A stretch of DNA of 64,000 nt from Linepithema humile (taxonomy: Eukaryota; Arthropoda; Insecta; Hymenoptera; Formicidae): positions 24,950,139 through 25,014,138 of the forward strand of contig NC_090133.1 in the NCBI RefSeq assembly GCF_040581485.1, in the 5' to 3' direction. The notes beneath the pieces are model-generated. The model was given only the letters and a program-made list of their open reading frames with translations. It was not told the origin of the DNA and ran no database searches. Positions 13,101 to 23,706 of this stretch are shown here, in pieces. Position 1 is the first letter of the stretch, and the number at the start of each line of letters is the position of its first letter. The position numbers and the translations under genes were made by a program.

Positions 13101-16080
13101 GTTACGTGGGATATTACAATGGGCGCTGTGATAGGCGATCATAGTTGTTTGCCAACATACGATCGTAATGGTCTGATGACTTCTTAAAACCGCAAAAGTT
13201 TTGTCGTTGCAAAATTAAGAATGTGGAAATACATTTGACATATTTCATATCGTGCATTAACTGTCCAACATTTGTACTTGTTTTTATAAATATTTTTGGA
13301 TGTTGAACACTACGCGTGAGAAATAAATTTAAATTGGAAACCAATTTTTTTTTGTCACAAGCTTTTCGGAAAAGTCATTGAAAACGAACTGGCTCAATAA
13401 GAATGTGAAAGCAATCGCTATTGTTATCTCATATAAAATTATCAGCATATTTAAAATTTGCCACTGGCGTTTAATATTGATATGTAAAAAAATGAGTATT
13501 AAAAATTCCGTTGATATGGTGCTTTTAAAATAATTAACGGAATTTTTCGTATACCGATCGCGATTAAAAAATACTGTAGAGTGCATTGAAAAATTAATTT
13601 TCCAAACACCGCAAAAAAAAAATATCAAAATGTAGCGAACTATCAGCGTAACATGGCTTTTATACGCTAACTGTCCATTAAACAAGCTACATCATCCACG
13701 GTTAACTTAACCGCCCGACTTTACAACCGAAGTGATCTAATAGCGGCAATGCACATAAAACGCTGTAAAAATCTACTTTCAAAGAATTTACTCATAACGA
13801 CCTTACGGCCTGCGAACGAGCAGTAATGGTTTGTATCATATACGATCGAGATATCATAGAGAATAGCAATTAGCGGTAATGGGACTGCAGTCAACAGCAA
13901 TACAGATATGCCCGCGATATCATGATGGTACCAGCATAATCCGTACAATTGCCGTCGATCGGGCATGACGGAGTGTGACGTGAAATACGGACGTCGACTC
14001 CGAAATCGGCATCGGGAAAAGGGCGTGAAGGGGCGAGTATACATTGCGCGTTACGTTACGCCGCTACAAAAGGGCGAGCGATCGACTGTAAAGGATAGGC
14101 GACATTATGCAAGTGTGCGAGATATCTGGCGGGTGGTAGTCTAAAAATCCCGACGCGGCGATTTCTCCCGCGCGGCCGTCGTTGCCAAACAAGACTGACG
14201 GCGACGGCGAAGGGCGGGCGCGCGCGCGAGAGCGATATACTGCAAATACTTCGGCCCGATGCATTTCGGGAGATACGGCTGCCGTCTGAATAGGAGACAA
14301 GCACATGGAAGGGGGGGGGGGGAGAGATGGGCGCCTGGGATCGGGGCCGAAGTTGGAAATCGAGGCTCGATGCACTGCGGAGACAGCATAGCCATCGGTC
14401 TTGCCGCGGTTTTCCAAGATCCTCGAGTTTATCTCCGGGAGTTTATCTTCGGGTACGCTCCTCTCTAGCGCGCGCGAGCTGGCGCACACGCGCGCCGGGG
14501 AAGTGATCTAAGTTTCATCCGGAGCCGGCGAGAAGTCAGACCCCACGGATGCACTATGGGGCTATCCGGGCTGGCGGTTATCTTTCAGTGGTGTCAAGAA
14601 CCCTGGCCCGCGCCACACGGCCGATAACACCTTCCTCACGTATTTATACGTCGATGTAGTTTGGCGCAGCGCCGGTACCTACATAAATATCACCTACAAA
14701 ACATGCGGCTGCGTCCGTGGACGACGTCGTGTCGGAGAACCGTTTGCGCTAGGAGCGCTTAATCTCGATGAGATGTTCGTAAGAAATAGCAAAAATTACA
14801 TTATATTTCTTTTTCCTTTTCAATACTACACAGAATCGCGATTTTTAAAACATCGAGATTTTTACAATGTATTTTCTTAAATTCATATTTATATAATAGT
14901 TAGAATTTTAAAATTTTTATTTGTCGTGTTTTATACAAGATACTTAATTTGATCATTTGATATATCCTTCGGCTATCGATAATATTGGATGGACTTAAAA
15001 AAATGCTTCGTTTTGATCATCAAATATGACAGGCCAACATAGCACTCAGCGATTTTCCTCATTTATGAACGTGGAAATTTTAGCCTAATAATAACGCAAG
15101 TTTATTCTTGCGGATCTTTATTTAAAATCCTTTTTTTACACTTATATGTTCTTTCATAACAACGTAGTTTGTCGCGGATATTTCAGTAGTTTTCTCGCTT
15201 CTGACGTCACTTATTACCGTCACTTATATACCAACCATCATACCGCCTTAAGCGCTCTACTAACTTGGCATTTTATCTTTGTTCTCGTTTTAATGTTTAA
15301 AAGTTTATATAATGATCATTTCTCGCATGTGCGGACGAATAAAATTTCGTTTATTATTGCATGTTCTTTGGGAATATATAGATTTATTTGCAGAAGTATC
15401 ATAACTGGAGCGCAATAAATTATTCCAACATATTCTGCTTCAGTTCTCTCAGGGTGTCAATAATTGTTTGTCAAATAAATAGACATCTTATAAGAAATTA
15501 ATTCAAACGTTATATATTAAATATTGTACTGATCCATTGCTATGACATCGTGACAGTTTTTTTGATAGAATTTTATTTTTTTCTTTACAAAAGAAAAAAA
15601 TTCTTTTTTCACGAAGCACACATGCGAGCATATATATGCGCTTCGGTATTCTTCATCGATAGAAATGAAGTTTTGTATCGTGAGAGTCACGTACGACCCA
15701 GTTATCGTTTGTAGAAATATTTTGGACGTTCAAGAAAACGCAGCCAACTGTCTTAAGATTGATTTCTAAAGTTTATACATGATTTATCAAGCACGAGCAT
15801 CCGCAGATATGATAGATGCAATTTTATAAGTAGCGAAAAACGAGCGCGCGGAGAGACTCTACTTTTTCCATACTTGTCCGAACAAATATTCGCGATATCT
15901 TGACATTATTTTTAAACACGTTTAATTTAACAAACCCGTTTTATCTCAACGATAGATCAAGCTACCTTCTTTCTTCCGAAAGTTACTTTAATTTATGACC
16001 CAAGTCGGCGCAGCATTGCAGCAATTCCGTTACCATCGAGTTCTCGACAGCACCGTATCGACAGCACAGACATCGAAACG

Positions 16081-16720
16081 AAACTCGGAATGTCGAACGC
16101 AGCACGAGAGCTCCTTCGCGTAATACTTCCGGCTGACAGCGTGCAGCCCGCCATTTTTTTCCCACGTTCTCTAAGCCCTTTGTTTTCTGTACTTGACGGT
16201 GTTTTTGCTCGCTTCACACGGAAATGCCGTTGTCGATGTTCTCTCCCTCTTTCTTTCTCTCTCTCTCTCTTCCCTTCCCCCCCCCCCTCTCTCTTTCTCC
16301 CCCGTCGCTTTAGATTATTGATCGTTCGTTCGGAAGATTCCTGTCAGCCAGCGGGGTCACTGCTGCTAGACTGCTAGACGAGCAGTCTCGCAGGAAGTAG
16401 AGAACGGGTAGAGTTGTTCCCGGCAAGAAGATCGGCGGACGGACCTATCGATTGTGCTTTGAAACTCTCGTTGTCTACTCGCGCTCGGTCCTGCCTGCTG
16501 ACTGTTGCACACTGCACCGCCGATCAGAAGATTTTCCTCTTCGAGAATTGTCGCCGATTTTTTTTTTTTTTTCTTCCAAACCTTTCATCTTGTCATTTCC
16601 TGCAAGACTTTTTCACATCCTCGACGCGTGCGACGCGCCGCTGAAAAGTATTCCGGCGTCGAGCTCACTCCAAATATTTTTCTTTCATGTGTATATGATT
16701 CTAGAGACATGGAGTGTATT
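16081..16720 (+). promoter_or_regulatory. Candidate promoter/5'-UTR-like patch
   Basis: A compact island of higher GC with pyrimidine tracts (CT and C runs at about 16250-16305, poly-T at 16559-16573), flanked on both sides by AT-rich DNA. It lies about 0.9 kb upstream of the candidate small membrane-protein exon at 17,624. Composition alone suggests a transcription start region; no TATA box or initiator stands out. A short frame at 16,709-16,855 (48 codons, two Cys-x-x-Cys-like cysteines, then a hydrophobic stretch) opens at its right edge. Confidence 0.25.
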
Positions 16721-17623
16721 CGTTGCGTTCCGTTAGAAAAATGCCATTCAGAAAAATATAGATTGTTTCTGAATAAGGCAAATATTGTTGTAATACGCAT
16801 GTCTATATTAGTGACTTTGCCGTTTCTCGCAATTATATTTGTAAAAATCACGTGATTGTAAAAAAAGAAGCAATACCGTCGAGAATAATGTTGATGGTTG
16901 CGTAATGCAACTGCGACTCAAAAGAAAAATGCAATTTTGACATAATGCAAAAGTTAATGATTGAAAGTTTAAGCTTAGTAATTATAAAATGTAAAGAATG
17001 TTAAATTTGCACAAATTTTGGTTTAGACAACCATTTTTCTCTTTTAAAAAGAATGTATTGAATTATTAAACGAAGCCAAAAGCGCGCAATGCACGTTTTT
17101 TCACAATATATTTAAAGAATTACAATAATTTTTGTTGATCTTTTATTGATATTTTATGAAATTTATAATTGTTAAAGTGCATAAAGGACTTAGAAAAGTT
17201 GAAACTTGTCTGTCATACTTTATATTTGATTTTCGAAAATTACTCATATATGATGCACATATGTAAAATGCATATAATGCAATTTTTATATTGCAATTTT
17301 CTATTTTGCATTGCTATGCATGTAAATGCGAACTTTTAATCTGGTCTCAATCAAAAAGCTGTTTCTTCCTACATTTGTAACTACATCGGAAATTGATCAT
17401 ATGAATGGATGATGATTGATAAATATTTGTTATTTATTTTTTGTTATTTACTGTCAATTGAGAAAGTATTAATAAGAATTATATAAAACATCTGATCCGA
17501 ACGTCAAAGACGATATAAATATTCAAGTGAACAAGACACAAATGTGAAGCAGATAATAGCAATTAAGAGTGAATAAATTAAAAATTGTAAAAAGAAGATA
17601 CACGTTCCCGTAATGTGTTTCAG

Positions 17624-17892
17624 CTACTGCTAACATTGACGATTTGCTCATTGAAAGATCGATTTATCGATCTCTAAACTACCTTTTTGAACTGTCATTA
17701 TTAAAAAATGAGGCAGTAGGAAACGATAAGAGATCTTTTTATTCCGATGTATTGTACATCGTTGTTTTGTGCAGCCTCGTTATCTTACTTATTTGTTTTA
17801 TACATTATCTCTTGCCAATTTGGAACATCGAAATACATGATATAATCAGAAAGTTTCGCAAACTCCAACTCCAAACGCAATCGAATCGATAG
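17624..17892 (+). CDS. Possible terminal exon of a small single-pass membrane protein (hypothetical)
   Basis: I do not recognise this protein. An acceptor-like site (gtgtttcag ending at 17623) is followed by a frame that stays open for about 88 codons to a TAG at 17890-17892. There is no ATG near the acceptor, so an upstream exon would be needed. The predicted peptide has a charged first third, a strong hydrophobic segment of about 20 residues (around YIVVLCSLVILLICF) and a basic, Gln-rich end, a pattern compatible with a single transmembrane helix. An AATAAA lies at 18278-18283. No start exon with the right phase was found: splicing from the 16,709-16,855 frame does not fit. It may be a chance frame; an isolated hydrophobic ORF is weak evidence. 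Confidence 0.25.
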
Positions 17893-20640
17893 TTTCCGCG
17901 CATCATTAATGTTGATATAGTAATTACGTAAAATGTGCGTTAGTATGTCATCGCGACTGTCAGGTAAGCGGAAGGGAACGCAGAATGTGATTTGTACTGT
18001 ATAGATATACATATATATACATACATATATATATATATTTACTGGTTTTACGAGTAAGGTTAATCGTATGTTCTAAGTAGTCATCGAGTGTCCGTTCTCG
18101 GTAGTCTTATGATTGTATAGCATGCAGAGAAAGAAGGATCCGTCGCTATACCATGTGCAGCCGTAAATGAAACGCGGTTCCGTGAAAGTTATAAGATTTT
18201 TAGTGATACGAGATAAAGTTTAATGACACGCGAATTTCGCGCTAGTCGTTAATACACAGGATGTTCTATTATTATCGAATAAAGTTGTTTGATTAGTAAT
18301 AATTGTTAACTTGACGAAGTTGGAGTCAATTTTTCCTTAAAAATCTAGATCTGTCTATTACTCCTACAATTTATTCTGCATTTGTATTAAATATTTTAAC
18401 AAATAAATCTGAAATAATATTTTTGATAACTGAAATTATCTTGAAATTAATGAAAAATTAAGCTTTACCCATCTATTTACAATATCGAATCTAACGCGTC
18501 TGAATCTTTCAATTTTTGATGAATTAAAATATTCGTGTAATATTAATACGATATTGCGCTGTATAAGTTTGTGCACAGACAAAATTGATTTCAATTTCGT
18601 CAATTTTATAAGCGAGTCGTCTACGTAAAACGTTTATGTGAAATATTCCGCCGATGGCCGTTCGTTTATTTTTCCACCGTCTTTTTATTGCGCGCGTACG
18701 GCAGGCTTTGTAATTCGATATCACTTAACTTCGTCACTAAATAATAAGGTTAATCAGTGTTCGTTGCATGCGTGCGCGCGAAAGCGTGTCGTGTTGATCG
18801 TTGTAAATCGTATCGTGATGCCGAGCCTGGATATTTACTCTGCCGATGGTTTATATGCAGGAACTTCCGCGTAAGCTCCGGATACACAACGGTGCCTCGA
18901 ATGCAAACTTCATGCGAAATGCTAACATGCGTTCGGGCGTCGTGTCACATCGTGCACACGCATACACGCACGCCCGTTCCCTGCGCTGTTCAAATTTGCG
19001 TGGGCTGCATTTTTCGAGTGCACTTTGAGAGAGAGCTTTCCTCGTGCACGATCGGGGAGTGTGATTATTGCCGTTAACTCTTAAGGTACTTACGTACATA
19101 TCGTACGCGGGGATAGACCACTTGTCTCACGAATTAGCTCTTCGTAACATTTTCTGCTATATAAGCTGATTATATTACATTGCATTACATCACATTAATA
19201 TACAACTTCTTTTTGTGCAATTTGTTTATTTTTAAAAAAATGTAGCACTTAAAAATGTAAATAGTACAGCTTTATAATTTAAATTTTTTTATAATCTGAT
19301 ATCTTAGTCGAATTTTTTACAGAATGCTATTTCGCACCGCTGTGGAAGGTTCTCAAGCGTTAAACTAATTAGTTAACTAATTAGAAGGCTTTGCAGTATT
19401 AAATATTTTAACAGTTTTTATCATTCCCTTTATAATTAAAAAATTTTCGGAAAAAGTTATGTTTACAAATTAAAATTCTGAGGCAAAAAGATAAAACTGA
19501 CATTGCCCAAAATACACGGATATTCTAGAATTATATTTTAAACACGCCGAAGGATATGCTTCTTTAATTATATTTATTGTGAATGTAATTCTACAATATT
19601 GTTTGCTAAATTCAGCAATACACTCTTTTTATTGAGAAAATTTTATTTTTTTCCCATTTAAAAAATTTAACTCAGTTATTAAATTAAATGTTGCTGTCTT
19701 GTGCATTATTATTAAAAAATAGCTTTATTTATATGATATAAATATATTGTAGAATATCCATGTCATGCAAAATATAACAATCAATTGCAAATAAATCTTT
19801 TTTTTTTTTTAAATACAATATAACTATCTAGTTTATACTTAAGGGTTAATGGTGAAGAAACTGTAACGTTATTATCGGCAAACTTTTACGACAACAACTT
19901 CCCGTCAATTTACGCGAATTTGTTTTTATAAAAAAGCCATCGCCAACTACGGGTAGTAAAAATATTAGATTGCGCACTAAAAATTACATAAGAAATTATT
20001 CGATCATTCGTCATATTGAATAATATTCTGAAATTTCGGCACAATTGTTTGATTTACACACATTGATTTTTATTCTGACTTTATAAACGATAATTCCAAT
20101 GTTATATAACACAATGTTATGTGTGTAAATTTATTTTATATGTGGACAAAAATGACTTATACGATGCAAAATTTTTATTTTAACTTCTAATTAAAAATAT
20201 TATTAAATTTATTTACACGTTCACTTGGGAAAAACATATTTACGAATCTATATCAGATAAAAATGAAGAGAGAAAAATGAATTATTAATCATTGTATTAT
20301 CTGGTCGACATAAGCTTTGTGATATGAATCAATTTTACATGTAATATTGCCGTTTCGTACATTTTGTAATAAAATTTATCAGTGATAAATATGCAAATGA
20401 AATATTTCTTTAATTAACGCAGCAATTACACTCGATAAAATATTAATTTTTAAGAGTTGATTATAAATTCAGAACATTGATGTATAAGCAGGAGGTTTTT
20501 CGATTATTGAGATACGTCGAATAAATGATCGTCTACTTTTTAGTGCATCCATCACATTTCACGGTCGAAGAATGACGCTGTTATAGATATGCGGTATAGC
20601 CTAATGTGATATTCATAATATCATATATAAACAGCTTCTG
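17893..20640. other. AT-rich non-coding stretch
   Basis: Mostly AT-rich sequence with a TA/CA simple repeat near 18005-18040, a small GC-richer patch around 18,750-19,080 and a 20-bp perfect palindrome at 19365-19384. Frames in the GC-richer patch overlap on both strands and have no splice context. No gene is supported. Confidence 0.45.
19365..19384. promoter_or_regulatory. 20-bp perfect palindrome with two TAATTAG cores
   Basis: CTAATTAGTTAACTAATTAG equals its own reverse complement. Each half holds TAATTAG, the core bound by many Antp/En-class homeodomains. Whether it is used as a binding site is inference; AT-rich DNA produces short palindromes by chance, but 20 perfect bases is long. Confidence 0.4.
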
Positions 20641-20641
20641 C

Positions 20642-20642
<1 letters not shown>

Positions 20643-20701
<59 letters not shown>
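20643..20701. repeat. Long perfect CT microsatellite
   Basis: About 29 uninterrupted TC units. It lies 1.5 kb upstream of the centrobin-like start codon. On the minus strand it is a GA tract, which GAGA-type factors can bind in insects. Confidence 0.95.
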
Positions 20702-20704
<3 letters not shown>

Positions 20705-22140
20705 GCCACGCGTATACTTCGCAACACGATACGAGAGTGCATGCGACACAAGACGTTTCACGGTGTACCTTAAGCAAGTGTATAATATTATGCGAAAATG
20801 AAGTAAATATTGTAGTCGACCGAGAAGAAGTGCATTTGCATTACGAGAACTTAATAAAGCGATACGTTAAAGAACATCATTGGTCTTTCTCCTTTATTTA
20901 TAAACTATATCTTATTTAAGACGTTTTCAGGAAGTCCGGAAAAATGTATGTGACGCGCGCTTGTGTGGTCTACTCCTTCATAAATTAGATGCTTTTCCAT
21001 TGTCGTGTCTTATGTTTGACGAGAAATTGGTAAAGATTTATTCCATATAAAATTAAATTTCTAATCTTTAAATTCTATTTTTAAAATATTTTGTTTTTTG
21101 TAAAAAATACTATATTACAATTATTTCTATTTTTACAGTACAAATGTTCTAAAAATTTTTTACTGTTTAATTTAACTTCCTAACAATCATGCCAATATAT
21201 CGGCATGATACTTTACGCGTCTCGACTAGATATATTAGTGTATAGATCGTACATTTCAAAACTCTACAGTTAGAAAAAAACCTATTGACAAATAAAAAAT
21301 AACATATATCTGTGTGGCAAGCAAGAAGTGTCGTTTATATATATAACTTTGTTTGTTAAATATGAGTTTTCAGTATCAATATTTTTAACAAATCAACAAC
21401 GAGGACGAAAATTAATGATATAAAATTAATAATAGTCTAATTACTGATCCTATTAATGCCTCACTTTTGATCATGTAATAAAAAATAAATTAATAATGTT
21501 TATATCGGATTTTCTTTTTTCATATTTACCTTTTGAATTTGAATAGCTTTAAATTAAAGTAGAGCATGAACTTAGGAAACATCTGAACGAAGAATGAACC
21601 GAGAAACGTAAGGGGAAAACTTAAGTTAGCCCCACACAGTCCCATACATCTGCCATCAGCAGATACATTCGATACCTCGAAACGAAGTGGTCAAAGTGGG
21701 ATAGCCAATCCGATTCACTACTTTCCCTCCCGGTTCGGCTTCCTTTCCTAACTTACGAACGTTCCACTTCGTACTCCGACTTCTTTATTCATTTGTATAA
21801 AGCGCCATCTGCAGGAGCAAGCATTACCGTCAAATATCGGAGTTCAACGAACCAGTGAGGGTGTAATGTTTCTCTTTGTGGCGCGCAAACGTCATCCAAG
21901 ATTGTTTACAAAATTTTCGGAGCAGTATCTTCGCAACGCGGCTTGTTACCGACAAAAATGATTAATCGCCGCTTATGAGTGCTTCTTGGACGAACGTTAC
22001 ACGCTGTACGCCGCAGTAATACACGTAATCTCCGTAAATACACGTGGCGAGAAGCTAAGTCTTGCTTAACCTAACCGGTGCGCGCACTCGCGGATTATCC
22101 TTCCGCGTTGTAAATAAAAAAAAATAAAAATAATCACAGG
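20702..22140. other. Upstream region of the centrobin-like gene
   Basis: AT-rich until about 21,590, then a GC-richer segment of about 550 bp leading into the gene. That segment is the likely promoter and 5' UTR area. It holds the CTCF-like motif at 21,801-21,815. No protein frame is supported. Confidence 0.45.
21801..21815 (-). promoter_or_regulatory. CTCF-like motif upstream of the centrobin-like gene
   Basis: On the minus strand the sequence reads CCTGCAGATGGCGCT, with the AGATGGCGC core typical of animal CTCF sites. It lies about 0.4 kb upstream of the coding start, in the GC-rich promoter-like segment. Function is inferred from the motif only. Confidence 0.4.
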
Positions 22141-22173
22141 ATGCTTTGCGGACGCTTCGCGAGCAAATATTGA
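22141..22173 (+). promoter_or_regulatory. Upstream ORF 1 of the centrobin-like gene
   Basis: An ATG followed by nine sense codons and TGA, ending 52 nt before the main ATG. It counts as a uORF only if the transcript starts to the left of 22,141, which the sequence cannot show. Confidence 0.35.
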
Positions 22174-22218
22174 CTAATCGCTTGAAAACTCGCTAAACGG
22201 TGGCAGGGAACTGCTTAG

Positions 22219-22233
22219 ATGGATAATGAGTGA
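22219..22233 (+). promoter_or_regulatory. Upstream ORF 2 (Met-Asp-Asn-Glu-stop) overlapping the start codon
   Basis: ATG GAT AAT GAG TGA runs across the main start codon (22226-22228) in another frame. A ribosome that initiates here terminates just 3' of the main ATG, an arrangement known to reduce or reroute initiation. Confidence 0.5.
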
Positions 22234-23706
22234 GTCCGATGACACGGACGTTCTCCTCCTGATCCCGCCCGATATATTCCACGTTCCCTCTTCCGATTCA
22301 GACACCAACTCGGTGAGAACGGATTGCGCGAGGACCGGTGTTATTTCGGAGCTGGTGGGGCACATGCAGTCATTGGAGTCTCGTATCTCCGCTATTGAGT
22401 CTAAGGATAACAGTCTGGACGTCTCCAGTCTGAACAATTTGTTGGACAATTCCCAGCCGATCTGCAGCAGTGCGTCTTATTGCCGACAAACTTTGCCTAG
22501 AACCAGGTTCTCCGTAAGTCAGGGTGCTAGCTTGCAAAATACCCCTGTAAAAGTTCATAAATCTCTATCTCTTCCTTCCACTCCCAGTCGATACTCTTGT
22601 TCTAATTCCCCAAGAAATGAGATGAGACCGGGATGCTACCTTCCGACAGCCACTATCTCTAATTCGACTAATACTAATGCTCTCACTCGGACCAAGCATG
22701 ATACTCTAATGTCGTGCTCTGATTCCTCCATGGTGCCTCCTGCTTCTTGCGGTACTGGGCTCTCGCATGCCACTGCTATGTCCACAAAGAGGGAATCCCA
22801 CTTGTCTCTCCGTCCGAATGATCGTATGAATACGAATAACTTGTGTTATAAACCCACTGATTCCTGGCATTCAGCACTATCTGTATCGAACTTATCTAAT
22901 GCATCGACAGGTCAGCAGCATACTCGTCCTAGAATAGTGCAAGATATGGAGCTGTCGGAGGTTGACGAGCTGCTCCAAGAAATGGAAGCCACAGAATTGA
23001 AACTATCGAAAAGAATAAATAGCGGATATCAATATCGTAATGAACCAATTCATTCAGTAAGTCAAACTGTTGACAGCACAAATCAAGAAAAAGATGCACA
23101 GCTCAAGCTTGGAACAGAAAGTTGGAAGCTTCAAAAGTTAGATTTTCTGTCGAGCGATAAAGAAGCTCAGCTCACTGATTCTTTGCCAGGATTTTCTCAA
23201 AAGAAATCAAACGCATTCCCAGATATATCATTGTCACACAGTGATTCATTCCACTTAAATGAGACTGACAGAATGATTTCTGAATTCAAAACATGGGGAC
23301 AAAGCGTTCAGCAGCCTGTTTCCAAATCAAATGGATATACAACGGAAAGTATAAATAGCACAAATAATTTAGATTTATTTAACGTATCATCCGATACAAT
23401 CGAGAATGCTAAACCGAAAGAAACAATGGCAGATCAAAACATTCTATCTACGAGTGAAGCAAGTACAAGTAGCGTACATGCTAAGTTAAAATCTTCCACT
23501 ATGAGTGCCGGTCTTACGTCACACAACAGTGAATCAATGAAATTTTCCGGTACGAACGCGGTGCCGGTAACTCTTTCAACAAGATTTTCTCTGTTAAATC
23601 CTTGTAAAACGCCACAGCACAATGGAAATATACACGACGATAGAGAAAGATCTGAATTTGCCAAAAGCACTGTACATGTTGGAACAAATACAGATCTTCA
23701 TTTAAG
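22226..23706 (+). CDS. CNTROB: Centrobin-like exon 1 (residues 1-494)
   Basis: A large first coding exon. It starts MSESDDTDVLLLIPPD and is Ser/Thr/Asn-rich with one short amphipathic segment near residues 237-258 (MELSEVDELLQEMEATELKL). It ends in phase 2 at AAG|gtattt, splitting an Arg codon. Reading on without splicing gives only six more residues before a stop. Confidence 0.75.

Larger units (their letters stand above)
5901..16080. other. Intergenic or intronic DNA with alternating AT-rich and CpG-rich patches
   Basis: Long AT-rich runs alternate with CpG-rich patches (about 6.3-6.75 kb, 8.0-9.0 kb, 9.5-10.45 kb, 11.0-11.3 kb, 13.9-14.77 kb). Simple sequence includes a CG dinucleotide run at 6611-6629, a CT-rich block at about 10141-10195, a poly-T at about 10530-10554 and poly-G at about 14311-14322. 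No exon chain, RNA gene or transposase motif could be recognised. It may belong to a large intron of a gene outside the window. Confidence 0.4.
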
